The notes beneath the pieces are model-generated. The model did no database searches. It was not told the origin of the DNA and worked only from the letters and a program-made list of their open reading frames with translations. DNA of 64,000 nucleotides. It comes from JAEMQF01 sp963850525 (GTDB lineage: Bacteria; Pseudomonadota; Gammaproteobacteria; Burkholderiales; Burkholderiaceae_C). Shown here piece by piece: positions 16,863-28,727 of the stretch (position 1 is its first letter; every line of letters begins with the position of its first letter). The stretch is taken from assembly GCA_963850525.1 (NCBI GenBank), contig CAWKLQ010000012.1, positions 186,001 to 250,000 on the forward strand, read 5' to 3'. Position numbers and translations under genes: made by a program.

Positions 16863-17843
16863 GTGAACAGACGCGAAGCGGTTTTTGCGGGGCTTGCTGC
16901 CGGTGCGGCGCCGCTTTCGGCGATGGCGCAAAGCGGGGGCCCGGTGCGGCGCATCGGCTTTCTCGGCCGGGCAAGCGCCCAGACGGACGCGCCTTTCCTG
17001 ACGGCGTTTCGTGCGGGCATGGCGGAGTTGCGCTGGGTCGAAGGGCGCGACTACGTGATCGAGGGTCGTTATGCGAACGGCGCGATGCAGACCCTGCCCA
17101 GTTTGGCCGCGGAACTGATTGCCACGCGGCCCGACGTGCTGCTCGTTCCGACCGAGGGCACGGCCCGGATTCTTGTCAATCACTCGAAGACGATTCCCAT
17201 TGTGTTGGCCCTGGCCCATGACCCCGTCGGCAGCGGCTTCGCGGCGAACTTGCGGCGGCCCGGCGGTAACCTGACCGGGCTGTCGACCATGACGACCGAG
17301 CTTTGGCCGAAACGCCTGCAGCTGCTCAAGGAGGCGTTTCCCCGTGTCGCGCATGTCGGCATTCTGTTCGCGCCCACCGACGTCGGCAGCGCCTCGCAAG
17401 CGAAAGCGATCGAGGCGTCGGCGCCCTCGATGGGCTTGCGTGTGACCCCCATGGAGTGGGACCAGCCCGCGGACCTCGCGCCGGCCTTCAAGCGCGCGGC
17501 CACGCTGGGCGTTCAAGCCTATCTGGTGACCTTCGAGGGGCACAGCAACAACCAGCGCCAGACGATTGCCGAGCTGATTCTCGGCCTCAAAGTGCCGTCG
17601 ATGTTTGCATTCAGCTCCTACGTGGAATCGGGCGGGCTGATGTCGTATGCAACGTCCTCGAGCGACAACTTCCGCCGCGCCGCGGGCTACGTGGACAAGA
17701 TCCTGAAGGGCGAAAAGCCTGGCGATCTGCCCATTGAGCAGCCGACGCGGTTCGAATGCGTCGTGAACCTGAAAAGCGCGAAGGCGATGGGCCTGAAGAT
17801 TCCGGATTCGTTCCTCATCAGGGTCGATCGAATGATTGATTGA
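16863..17843 (+). CDS. ABC-type substrate-binding protein, PF04392 family
   Basis: 326 residues. The N-terminus has a twin-arginine-like pattern (NRREAVFAGLAAGAAPLSAMAQ), which suggests Tat or Sec export. The mature protein shows the family features RRIGFLGRA, LRWVEGRDYVIEGRY and LRRPGGNLTGLS. The start is GTG at 16863, with CAGGGGG 8 bases upstream; no in-frame ATG fits the signal peptide. It is divergent from the sugar-acid operon and has no permease or ATPase partner. It is a paralogue of the receptor at 2186-3154. Confidence 0.85.
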   Translation: MNRREAVFAGLAAGAAPLSAMAQSGGPVRRIGFLGRASAQTDAPFLTAFRAGMAELRWVEGRDYVIEGRYANGAMQTLPSLAAELIATRPDVLLVPTEGTARILVNHSKTIPIVLALAHDPVGSGFAANLRRPGGNLTGLSTMTTELWPKRLQLLKEAFPRVAHVGILFAPTDVGSASQAKAIEASAPSMGLRVTPMEWDQPADLAPAFKRAATLGVQAYLVTFEGHSNNQRQTIAELILGLKVPSMFAFSSYVESGGLMSYATSSSDNFRRAAGYVDKILKGEKPGDLPIEQPTRFECVVNLKSAKAMGLKIPDSFLIRVDRMID

Positions 17844-17864
17844 TCGGGCGTCCGGGCACGTCGG

Positions 17865-18263
17865 TCAGGCGATCAGCTCGGCCACGTCGCGGTGCAGTGC
17901 CGCCAGCCCACCATCGAGCGTCGCGACCTTGGCACCCCGGCGGCGCGCCAATTCGGCCAACCACGCGTCGGTCACTTGTTTGGGCCCCTGCAAATTGCGG
18001 TGAGGCACCGAGGCATAGCCGAACGCGTCATCCCAGAACTCGTGCCGCGGATGCTCGACCAGTTCCCCCAGAGTCTGCCAAGCCGAGTTGCCCGATTTGT
18101 CCTGGGCATGAGTCATGTGCATGCGCAGCAAAGTGCCCTGGGTCACGACGCACGAGGCAAACTTGAAGCGAGTCTTGCCGAACCAAACGCTGACGTGTCG
18201 ATGGTGCACATGCCCTTCCAAAACGAGTGCAACGAGCACGTTGCCATCCAGGAGCCGAATCAT
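17865..18263 (-). CDS. vapC: VapC-type PIN-domain ribonuclease toxin
   Basis: 132 residues with PIN features: IRLLDGNVLVALVL carries the first acidic residue, a mid-protein acidic region is present (DDAFGY), and the C-terminal VATLDGGLAALH carries the last Asp. PIN toxins of VapBC pairs cut specific RNAs. The start at 18263 is 3 bases after the antitoxin stop, as expected for a coupled pair. The gene is convergent with the receptor gene at 16863-17843 and its length is normal, so the pair looks intact. Confidence 0.8.
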   Translation of the reverse strand: MIRLLDGNVLVALVLEGHVHHRHVSVWFGKTRFKFASCVVTQGTLLRMHMTHAQDKSGNSAWQTLGELVEHPRHEFWDDAFGYASVPHRNLQGPKQVTDAWLAELARRRGAKVATLDGGLAALHRDVAELIA

Positions 18264-18266
18264 CGA

Positions 18267-18491
18267 TCAGAAGGACTGCGCCTCGGCCGCATCAACGTCT
18301 TCCGAGGTGAAACGGCGCGCGCACTTGACGACCGGCAGGCCGCCTTTGCGGCGCGTGGGCCTCGGCTGCTTCGGCTCCAGGCCTTGGCGAATCAGATCGT
18401 TGACCGCGCTGGCGATCGAGCAGTCTTTGGCGCGGGCGAGGCTCTTGGCCGCAGCGTAGACATCGTCGTCCAGGCTGATGGAAAGTCGCAT
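18267..18491 (-). CDS. vapB: Ribbon-helix-helix antitoxin of the VapBC pair
   Basis: 74 residues. The N-terminus MRLSISLDDDVYAAAKSLA is a typical ribbon-helix-helix DNA-binding motif, followed by a basic tail (PTRRKGGLP) that would contact the toxin. It is translationally coupled to the toxin downstream and is likely to autoregulate the promoter just upstream. The start ATG at 18491 lies at the expected transcription start, so the mRNA may be leaderless. Confidence 0.8.
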   Translation of the reverse strand: MRLSISLDDDVYAAAKSLARAKDCSIASAVNDLIRQGLEPKQPRPTRRKGGLPVVKCARRFTSEDVDAAEAQSF

Positions 18492-18497
18492 ACCGCC

Positions 18498-18526
18498 ATT
18501 GTGGTGAACTGATGCAGTGGTGTCAA
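18498..18526 (-). promoter_or_regulatory. Probable sigma-70 promoter and operator of vapBC
   Basis: On the minus strand TTGACA (18526-18521) is followed after exactly 17 bases by CACAAT (18503-18498). The end of the -10 box is only 6 bases from the ATG at 18491, so transcription should begin at or next to the start codon. Two GTGGTG words on the plus strand (18501 and 18517) overlap the promoter and may be the antitoxin operator. Confidence 0.55.
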
Positions 18527-18595
18527 GGTCAAGGCTGTGGCATTAAAAGTTTGGGTTCAGAATGCGGCCTCGTGCGCCACAACGAGGCGAGGTGA

Positions 18596-19456
18596 TCAAG
18601 TGAACAGGCCGGGTCGATCGAACGATTGAGTGAGGGCAGCGTGCGCCGTGCACTGCCGCAGCAACTGGGCGACCACCGCCGCGGCGATCACCTCGGGCTC
18701 CTTGCCCTCAATGCCGGGCACGCCGATCGGGCAGGTGATGCGCGCGATCGCCTCTGCGGCGACGCCGCGCTCTTCGAAGCGATGCACGAAGCGTTGGCGT
18801 TTTGTCTTCGAGCCGATCAGGCCCAGGTAGGCGAAGTCGCCGCGCCGCAAAATCGCTTCCGTGATGCGCAGGTCCAGATCGTGCTGGTGCGTGAGCACGA
18901 GGTAAAACGCGCCCGGCGGGGCGTGGCGCACTTCGGCTTCGAGGGTGTCGATGCAGACCCGCTCAACCCGCGCCGCCGTGGGTTCGCCCAGCGCGGTTGC
19001 GGCGGCGAACTCTTCTTCGCGCTCGTCGATCCACGTCACGTGCACCGGCAGCGGCCCGAGGGCGCGAACGATGGCGCGGCCGACGTGGCCGGCGCCGTAA
19101 AGCTGCAAGTGACACAGCGGCTCGGGGTGCGGCCAGCGTGCGAGCGCCGCAGCGTCAAGCGTGGCATAGGTGAGCGTCACGGCGCCGCCGCAACACTGGC
19201 CGAGTGCCGGGCCGAGCGGGAAATGCTCTTCCGTCTGTGCTGCAGCGCTGCCCTGCGCAAGCAGATCGCGCGCTTTCGCAATTGCTTTCCATTCGAGGTG
19301 CCCGCCGCCGACGGTGCCGATGCACTGCGCCGCGCTGACGAGCATTCGCGTGCCGGCCTCGCGCGGTACTGATCCCTGCGCCGCGCCGACTTCGACGACG
19401 ACCGCGGCCTTGCGCGCGGCAAGCCACGCGGCGGCGGTGTCGCGCAGCGTCGGCAT
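18596..19456 (-). CDS. xdhC: Xanthine dehydrogenase accessory protein XdhC
   Basis: 286 residues. The N-terminal XdhC/CoxI domain (RKAAVVVEVGAAQGSVPREAGTRM, then IGTVGGGHLEW) is followed by a Rossmann domain (LYGAGHVGRAIVRALG) and the conserved C-terminal IGVPGIEGKEPEVIAAAVVAQLL. XdhC binds molybdenum cofactor, supports its sulfuration and delivers it to the XdhB subunit in the cytoplasm. It is the last gene of the xdhABC operon, 13 bases after xdhB. Confidence 0.93.
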   Translation of the reverse strand: MPTLRDTAAAWLAARKAAVVVEVGAAQGSVPREAGTRMLVSAAQCIGTVGGGHLEWKAIAKARDLLAQGSAAAQTEEHFPLGPALGQCCGGAVTLTYATLDAAALARWPHPEPLCHLQLYGAGHVGRAIVRALGPLPVHVTWIDEREEEFAAATALGEPTAARVERVCIDTLEAEVRHAPPGAFYLVLTHQHDLDLRITEAILRRGDFAYLGLIGSKTKRQRFVHRFEERGVAAEAIARITCPIGVPGIEGKEPEVIAAAVVAQLLRQCTAHAALTQSFDRPGLFT

Positions 19457-19469
19457 GGCGCGCAGCGCC

Positions 19470-21935
19470 TCAGGCGGGCGCGCCCGCGCGCACGGCGGTG
19501 ATCGCGCGCAGGATCGCTTCGCTCGTCGCCGGTGCCGACAACGGCGGGTCGACGCGGTGCTCGCCGACTGCCGACACCGCGTCGCGAATTGCGTAAAACA
19601 CCGAAAACGGCAGCAGCAGCGGTGGCTCGCCGACGGCTTTGCTGCGGTGGATGCTGTCTTCGACGTTGTCGCCTTCGAACAGGCGCACGTTGAACACCGG
19701 AGGGCAGTCGTTTGCCGTGGGGATTTTGTACGTGCTGGGCGCGTGCGTCGTGAGCAACCCCGTCTTCGGGTGCCAGACGAGCTCTTCGGTCGTCAACCAA
19801 CCCATGCCCTGGATGAACGCGCCTTCGATCTGGCCGATGTCGACGGCCGGGTTCATGGAACGCCCAGCGTCGTGCAGGATGTCGGCGCGCAGCAGTTTCC
19901 ACTCCCCGGTGAGCGTGTCGACGATGACTTCGCTGACGGCCGCACCATAGGCGAAGTAGTAGAACGGCCGGCCCTGCAGCGTCTCGCGGTCCCAGCTCAG
20001 GCCGGGCGTTGCGTAAAAGCCGTCGCTCCAGAGCTGCACGCGCTCGGTGTAGGCGGTGGCCACGACTTCGGTGAAGGAAAACGTCTTGCCGTTGACGCTG
20101 ACCTGGTCGTTGGCAAAGCGCACGTCGGCCGAATCTCCACCCCAACGCGCTGCGGCGAAGCTGGCCAGGCGCTCGCGGATTTGCCGGGCTGCGTCTTGCG
20201 CCGCCTTGCCGTTCAAGTCGCTGCCGGTGGACGCCGCGGTGGCCGACGTGTTCGCCACCTTGTGCGTGTCCGTCGCCGTGACGCGCACCGCGCCGAAGCT
20301 CACGCCGAGTTCATGCGCGATCACTTGCGCGACCTTCGTGTTCAGCCCCTGGCCCATCTCCGTGCCGCCGTGGTTGGCGAGAATCGAGCCGTCGGTGTAG
20401 ACGTGCACGAGCGCGCCGGCCTGATTGAAGTGTTTGACGTTGAAGGAGATGCCGAACTTCAGCGGCGTGAGCGCGATACCGCGTTTGAGCAGTGGACTGC
20501 CTGCGTTGAACGCGGCAACGCTGCTCCGCCGCGCGCGGTAGTCGCTGCTCGTCTCCAGTTCGGCGACAAGTTCGTGAATGATGTTGTCGGTGACTTGTTG
20601 TCCGTACGGCGTGCTCTGGTCTTTGCCGTAGAAATTGAGCTTGCGCACGTCGAGCGGGTCGCGCCCGAGTTGGCGCGCGATCGAATCGAGAATGTTCTCG
20701 ATCGCAATCGCTCCCTGCGGGCCGCCGAAGCCGCGAAACGCGGTATTGCTTTGCGTGTTCGTCTTGCCCGAATAGCCGTGCAGCGCGACGTCGGGCAGCC
20801 AATAGGCGTTGTCGAAGTGGCACAGCGCCCGCGTCATCACCGGGCCGGACAAGTCCGCCGAATGCCCGGCGCGCGACACCATCGTGACTTCGGCGCCGAG
20901 CACGCGGCCAGAGGCGTCGTAGCCGACGTCGTATTCGTACCAGAAGCAATGACGGCGCCCGGTGATGAGAAAGTCGTCGTCGCGGTCCAGGCGCAGCTTC
21001 ACGGGCCGCTTCAGGCGCTGCGCAGCCACCGCAGCGACACAGGCGAACAGGGCAGACTGCGACTCCTTGCCGCCAAAGCCACCGCCCATGCGCCGGCACA
21101 CGACCTGCACGTCGTGCGCGTGCAGCTTCAGCGCGTGCGCGACGAGGTTTTGCATTTCGCTGGGGTGTTGCGTCGAGCAGTGCACGAGCATCGTGCCGTC
21201 TTCCTGCGGCAACGCGTAGGAGATCTGGCCTTCCAGGTAAAACTGCTCCTGGCCGCCGACGTCCAGCAGGCCCTGCAAGCGGTGCGGTGCGGCGTCGATG
21301 GCAGCGCGGGCGCCGCCCTCGCGCGTGCTGCGGATCAGGTGCATCGGCGGCAACACGTACTGGCGCAGCGCGTGCGCGTCCTGCGGCGTGATCACGGGCG
21401 GCTGCGCGTCAATCGTCAATACCGATTTCGCCCGCGCCGCGGCGCGGCGCGCGGCATCGCGCGTCGTCGCGATCACCGCGAAAACCGGTTGACCGAGGTA
21501 GCGCACCTCGCCGCTGACTTTTCCATCGACGCTGCCATCGCTGCGCGTCGTGAGTTCGGCCAAGATCGGGTCGTCGTGGATGATCGAGCCGCAGTCGTTC
21601 ACGCCCGGGATGTCGGCGGCGCTCAGCACCGCGACGACGCCGGGCAGCGCACGGATCTTCTCCAGCGCCATTCCCGTCACGCGTCCGCGCGCCACCGGCG
21701 ACAGGCCGAGCGCGGCGTGCAGCGTGCCTGAAATTTCAGGCAAGTCGTCGATGTAGTCGGCTGCGCCGGCCACGTGCAGGTGCGCCGACTCATGCGGCAC
21801 GCTGATGCCGACACGTGCCCCGCGGTCGCGGGCGGTCGCTTCGGCGCCGGCGTCAAAGCGCGCCGCGTTGTTCTTCAGATAGTCGGCAAAGGCTTCGCCG
21901 GGCTGCAACAAGACGGGATCGACGGGCTTGTTCAT
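19470..21935 (-). CDS. xdhB: Xanthine dehydrogenase molybdenum-binding subunit
   Basis: 821 residues, slightly longer than the usual 770-800. Visible molybdopterin-contact motifs are GGGFGGKES, TAFRGFGGPQG and the region around GGTEMGQGLNTK; the conserved GEPPLLLP near the C-terminus contains the catalytic Glu region. The enzyme oxidises hypoxanthine to xanthine and urate together with XdhA. It starts one base after the xdhA stop, so the two are tightly coupled. Confidence 0.94.
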   Translation of the reverse strand: MNKPVDPVLLQPGEAFADYLKNNAARFDAGAEATARDRGARVGISVPHESAHLHVAGAADYIDDLPEISGTLHAALGLSPVARGRVTGMALEKIRALPGVVAVLSAADIPGVNDCGSIIHDDPILAELTTRSDGSVDGKVSGEVRYLGQPVFAVIATTRDAARRAAARAKSVLTIDAQPPVITPQDAHALRQYVLPPMHLIRSTREGGARAAIDAAPHRLQGLLDVGGQEQFYLEGQISYALPQEDGTMLVHCSTQHPSEMQNLVAHALKLHAHDVQVVCRRMGGGFGGKESQSALFACVAAVAAQRLKRPVKLRLDRDDDFLITGRRHCFWYEYDVGYDASGRVLGAEVTMVSRAGHSADLSGPVMTRALCHFDNAYWLPDVALHGYSGKTNTQSNTAFRGFGGPQGAIAIENILDSIARQLGRDPLDVRKLNFYGKDQSTPYGQQVTDNIIHELVAELETSSDYRARRSSVAAFNAGSPLLKRGIALTPLKFGISFNVKHFNQAGALVHVYTDGSILANHGGTEMGQGLNTKVAQVIAHELGVSFGAVRVTATDTHKVANTSATAASTGSDLNGKAAQDAARQIRERLASFAAARWGGDSADVRFANDQVSVNGKTFSFTEVVATAYTERVQLWSDGFYATPGLSWDRETLQGRPFYYFAYGAAVSEVIVDTLTGEWKLLRADILHDAGRSMNPAVDIGQIEGAFIQGMGWLTTEELVWHPKTGLLTTHAPSTYKIPTANDCPPVFNVRLFEGDNVEDSIHRSKAVGEPPLLLPFSVFYAIRDAVSAVGEHRVDPPLSAPATSEAILRAITAVRAGAPA

Positions 21936-21936
21936 A

Positions 21937-23475
<1,539 letters not shown>

Positions 23476-23546
23476 GGGGCTTTCCCTATGTCGGACCAGG
23501 GCCGTAAGGTAAATCTTCCAGCGCGCAACTCTATACGCAGTAAAGC

Positions 23547-23557
23547 ATAGTGCCTAT
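23547..23557. promoter_or_regulatory. ATAG-TGC-CTAT palindrome, candidate LysR binding site
   Basis: A short AT-rich perfect palindrome in the 94-base region between divergent xdhA and the LysR gene, 13 bases before the regulator ATG. The region is far more AT-rich than its surroundings, as expected for a LysR-controlled divergent promoter. Confidence 0.4.
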
Positions 23558-23569
23558 CATTTGTGCGGT

Positions 23570-24574
23570 ATGCCTCACCGTGCCGATTTCGACAAGATCG
23601 AGTTGTTGCTCATTCGAGTCCTGCACACCTTGATCACTGAACGCAGCGTATCGCGTGCCGCCATGCGGCTGAACAGCACGCAGCCGGCCGTCAGCGCCCA
23701 GCTCAAGCGGCTGCGTGCGCTCACGGGCGATCCGCTGCTCGTGCGCGCGGGCAGCAGCATGATGCCCACACAGGCCGCGCTCGCGCTGCTCGAGCCCGCG
23801 GCGCGCGTGCTGCAAGACAGCGACCGTCTGTTCAGCCCACGCTCGCGCCAGCGCAGTTTTGAGCCTCAATCGAGCGAGTTGAAGTTCCGAATTGCGGCGA
23901 GCGACTACCTCGACCCGCTGTTCCTGCCCGAACTCGTGGCACGCATCAAGCGTTTCGCGCCGTCGGTGCGGCTCGAGTTGATGCCGCTCTCGGGCGGCTT
24001 CGACTACCGGCGCGGCCTGGCCACCGGCGAGGCGGACCTGGTGATCGGCAACTGGCTCGAGCCGCCCGGCGAACTGCACCTGGGCAAGCTGGTGTCGGAC
24101 GAAGTCGTCTGCCTCGTCGCCGAAGACCACCCGGTGGCGCGCGCCGGCTCGCGCGGCTGGACCGCGGAGCGCTACCTGGCGTGCGAACATGTCGCGCCGA
24201 TGCCCTTGCACACCGACGCGCATGGCGAAGCGCGCGGCGTCATCGACGAACACCTCAACTCGCAGGGCTTGAGCCGCGACATCGTGGTGCGCAGCGCACA
24301 TTTCAGCCTGATCCCGTTGATGGTCGCGCAAAGCCTGCTCGTGCTCACGACCGGGCGCCTGTTCTGCTCGCGTTATGTGGACAGCCTGCCGGTGCGCATC
24401 GTGCGCTGCCCGGTCGCGTTTCCGCCGATGAGCTATTACCAGCTCTGGCACGACCTGACGCACGCCTCGAGTGCGAACCGTTGGCTGCGCGAGCAGGTGC
24501 GCGACGTGGCGCTGAACCTGGGCTCGCACGGCATGCTGCGGCGGCGTGGCCAACCCGCCGAACGCGCCGCCTGA
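23570..24574 (+). CDS. LysR-family regulator of the purine-oxidation genes
   Basis: 334 residues. The winged-helix domain comes first (LLIRVLHTLITERSVSRAAM, then STQPAVSAQLKRLRALTGDPLLVR), and the effector domain begins at about residue 95 (KFRIAASDYLDPLFLPELV). LysR proteins next to divergent metabolic operons usually control them; here that means xdhABC, and possibly guaD and the BMP transporter, with a purine-related ligand as the likely signal (inference). The ATG at 23570 has no clear Shine-Dalgarno sequence. A TTG three codons upstream is an alternative. Confidence 0.9.
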   Translation: MPHRADFDKIELLLIRVLHTLITERSVSRAAMRLNSTQPAVSAQLKRLRALTGDPLLVRAGSSMMPTQAALALLEPAARVLQDSDRLFSPRSRQRSFEPQSSELKFRIAASDYLDPLFLPELVARIKRFAPSVRLELMPLSGGFDYRRGLATGEADLVIGNWLEPPGELHLGKLVSDEVVCLVAEDHPVARAGSRGWTAERYLACEHVAPMPLHTDAHGEARGVIDEHLNSQGLSRDIVVRSAHFSLIPLMVAQSLLVLTTGRLFCSRYVDSLPVRIVRCPVAFPPMSYYQLWHDLTHASSANRWLREQVRDVALNLGSHGMLRRRGQPAERAA

Positions 24575-24603
24575 TCGCGACGCGCTGCCAGCCACCCGAC
24601 GCC

Positions 24604-25917
24604 ATGCCGCCTGCCGCCTCCCGCCGCCCCTCGCGCCTGGCCTTGCGCGGCGACCTGCTCGACTTCTCCGCAGCGCCGGCGCTTGCGAGCACGTCGCTGC
24701 AAGGCGTGCGCTGGCGACCCGACCACTGGCTGCTGATCGAAGGCGGCACGATTACCGGCGCCCAGCCCGGTGCGCAAGAGCCCGACCCAAGCTGGACGCG
24801 CGAAGTGCACGCGGGCAAGCTGCTCCTGCCGGGCTTCATCGACACGCATGTGCACAGCGCGCAGATGGGCGTGATCGGCAGCTACGGCACCGAGTTGCTC
24901 GACTGGCTCAACACCTACACCTTTCCGGCCGAGCGTGCCTGGGCCGACCCGGAGGTCGCGCGCGTCGGCTCGGCGCAGTTCCTGGACGCGCTGCTCGCGC
25001 ACGGCACGACCAGCGCCGTCGTCTTTCCCACTGTGCACAAGACGTCGGTAGACGCGCTGTTCAGTGCGGCAGTAGAGCGCGGCATGCGCCTCGTCGCCGG
25101 CAAGGTGCTGATGGACCGCCACGCGCCCGATGGCCTGCGCGACGACGTCGAGGCTGCCGAGCGCGATTGCCGTGACCTCATCGCGCGCTGGCACGGCCAG
25201 GGGCGCAACAGCGTTGCTGTGACGGTGCGCTTTGCGCCGACGAGCACGCCGGCGCAGCTCAGCATGGCCGGGCGCCTGCTCGCGAGCGAGCCGACGCTTT
25301 ACATGCAGACCCACGTCGCGGAGAACCGCGCCGAAGTGGCCTGGGTCGCCGAACTCTTCCCGAGTGCGCGCAGCTACCTCGACGTTTACGAGCGCGCCGG
25401 TCTGCTGCAGCGCCGCTCGGTGCTGGCACACGGCATCTGGCTCGACGACGCGGACCGTGTGCGCTTGGGTGCCAGCGGCGCGCAGGTCGCGTTCTGCCCG
25501 TCGTCCAACCTGTTCCTCGGCAGCGGCTTGTTCGACTGGCAGAAAAGCGTGGACGCCGGCATCAACGTGAGCCTGGCGAGCGATGTCGGTGGCGGCACGA
25601 GCCTGTCGATGCAGCGCACCATGGCTGACGCCTACAAGGTGCAAGCGATGGCCGGGCGCAAACTGAGCGCCTGGGCGTTGTTGCACGCTGCAACGCGCGG
25701 CGCGGCGTTAGCGCTGGACCTGGGTCACGAGATCGGCAGCTTCGATATCGGCTGCGCCGCCGATGTCTGTGTCTGGGACTGGGCCGTGGGTGAGGTCGCG
25801 CAGCGCCGCATGGAGGTGGCGCGCGACTTGCATGAGCGGCTTTTTGCGTGGATCACGATGAGCGATGAACGTTGCCTCGTGGCGGCGTATGTGGCGGGGG
25901 TGAAACGAAGGCACTAG
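24604..25917 (+). CDS. guaD: Guanine deaminase
   Basis: 437 residues of the amidohydrolase superfamily. Metal and catalytic motifs are PGFIDTHVHSAQMG (HxH), THVAENRAEV, a His in LAHGIWLDD and the Asp in SDVGGGTS. FPAERAWADP and CPSSNLFLGSG are typical of guanine deaminases. The enzyme converts guanine to xanthine, feeding xanthine dehydrogenase encoded next to it. The ATG at 24604 lies 29 bases after the LysR stop. The position between xdhABC and a purine-type importer supports the assignment. Confidence 0.9.
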   Translation: MPPAASRRPSRLALRGDLLDFSAAPALASTSLQGVRWRPDHWLLIEGGTITGAQPGAQEPDPSWTREVHAGKLLLPGFIDTHVHSAQMGVIGSYGTELLDWLNTYTFPAERAWADPEVARVGSAQFLDALLAHGTTSAVVFPTVHKTSVDALFSAAVERGMRLVAGKVLMDRHAPDGLRDDVEAAERDCRDLIARWHGQGRNSVAVTVRFAPTSTPAQLSMAGRLLASEPTLYMQTHVAENRAEVAWVAELFPSARSYLDVYERAGLLQRRSVLAHGIWLDDADRVRLGASGAQVAFCPSSNLFLGSGLFDWQKSVDAGINVSLASDVGGGTSLSMQRTMADAYKVQAMAGRKLSAWALLHAATRGAALALDLGHEIGSFDIGCAADVCVWDWAVGEVAQRRMEVARDLHERLFAWITMSDERCLVAAYVAGVKRRH

Positions 25918-25919
25918 CA

Positions 25920-26011
25920 GTCATCCCGGCGAAAGCCGGGATCCACGAGTACCTCAGAGGGTGGATCCCGGCCCCGTATCGAGTACGGGGTGGCACTTTC
26001 GCCGGGAGGAC
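25920..26011. repeat. REPIN-like repeat locus 2
   Basis: GTCATCCCGGCGAAAGCCGG opens the first unit. An inverted partial copy follows (GTGGATCCCGG, interrupted by a CCCCGTATCGAGTACGGGG hairpin) and ends in TTTCGCCGGGAGGAC. It lies between guaD and the transporter ATPase gene and could act as a transcription attenuator or mRNA-stabilising hairpin. Confidence 0.8.
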
Positions 26012-26035
26012 AAGATCGAACGAGGAGACAAGTCG

Positions 26036-27572
<1,537 letters not shown>

Positions 27573-27586
<14 letters not shown>

Positions 27587-28727
27587 AGCGCGACCCCAAC
27601 CGTCCAAGGCGATGTCGCTCGGCTCGCCGCTGATCGCCCTGCTGCTCACCGCCGTCATCGCCGCATTGTTGTTCGCGTCGTTGGGCAAGGACCCGGTGAA
27701 GGGCCTGGGGATTTTCTTCGTCGAACCGCTGAGCGGCTGGCGCCAGGTGAGCGAGGTGCTGCTCAAGGCGACGCCGCTGATCGTCATCGCGCTCGGCCTG
27801 GCCGTGTGTTACCGCTCCAACGTCTGGAACATCGGCGCCGAAGGCCAATACCTGCTCGGGGCGCTGGCCGGCGGCGGCGTTGCGCTGTGGCTGACAACGC
27901 AAGGCATCGTGTTGCCCAAGATCATCGCCGTTCCGCTCGTGCTGCTGGGCGGCGTGATCGGCGGCATGGCGTGGGCGGCGATCACCGCGCTGCTGCGGGA
28001 CCGCTTCAACGCGAGCGAAATTCTCGTGAGCCTGATGCTCGTCTACGTCGCGCAGCAACTCGTCAACTATCTCGTTTTCGGTCCCTGGAAAGACCCTCAG
28101 GGTTTCAACTTTCCGCAGACCAAGACCTTCGACGCGTCGACCTGGCTGCCCAACCTGATGACGGGGACGCGCCTGCACATCGGCTTCGTCATCGCCCTCG
28201 TCGCAACGGCGCTCATGTGGGTCTTCATGTTTCGCCTGTTCCGCGGCTTTCAGCTGCAGGTGGGCGGCCTCGCGCCTGCGGCGGCGCGTTATGCGGGCTT
28301 CTCGGCGCGCACCTCGCTGTGGACTGCGATGATGCTCTCCGGTGCACTCGCCGGCCTGGCCGGCGCGATGGAGGCTGCCGGTCCGCTGCGCCAGATCACG
28401 CCGCACATCTCCACGGGCCTGGGTTTCACCGCGATCATCGTCTGCTTCGTCGGGCGCCTGCACCCGGTGGGAATCGTCTTTGCCGGGATGTTGCTTTCGA
28501 TGATGTTGATCGGCGGCGAGCTCGGCCAGTCGCGCCTGGGCCTGCCTAACGCGCTGACCGGTGTGTTTCAGGGCCTGCTGCTCGTGCTGCTGCTCGCGTG
28601 CGACACGCTCATCCACTACCGAGTTCGGCTGCGCCGCAGCGTCGTCATCCCGGCGCACGCCGGGATCCAGAGCGCCATGCACATAGTGGATCCCGGCGTG
28701 CGCCGGGATGACGGAGGAAAAGCATGA
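27573..28727 (+). CDS. BMP-type ABC transporter permease 1 with repeat-encoded C-terminus
   Basis: 384 residues, about nine hydrophobic segments, BPD_transp_2 family (NVWNIGAEGQYLLGALAGG is the family signature). The start at 27573 follows a near-perfect AAGGAGGT (27561-27568) and overlaps the ATPase gene by 14 bases. From about residue 358 the protein is translated from a REPIN-like repeat (VIPAHAGIQ, then DPGVRRDD), so the last 25 or so residues are not ancestral permease. The last codons overlap the next start as ATGA. The tail lies after the final membrane segment and is probably tolerated. Confidence 0.9.
28644..28712. repeat. REPIN-like repeat locus 3, inside a coding sequence
   Basis: A complete inverted pair: GTCATCCCGGCGCACGCCGG at one end and CCGGCGTGCGCCGGGATGAC at the other, with an 18-base centre. 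It lies within the 3' end of the permease gene at 27573-28727 and is read through in frame. Confidence 0.9.
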
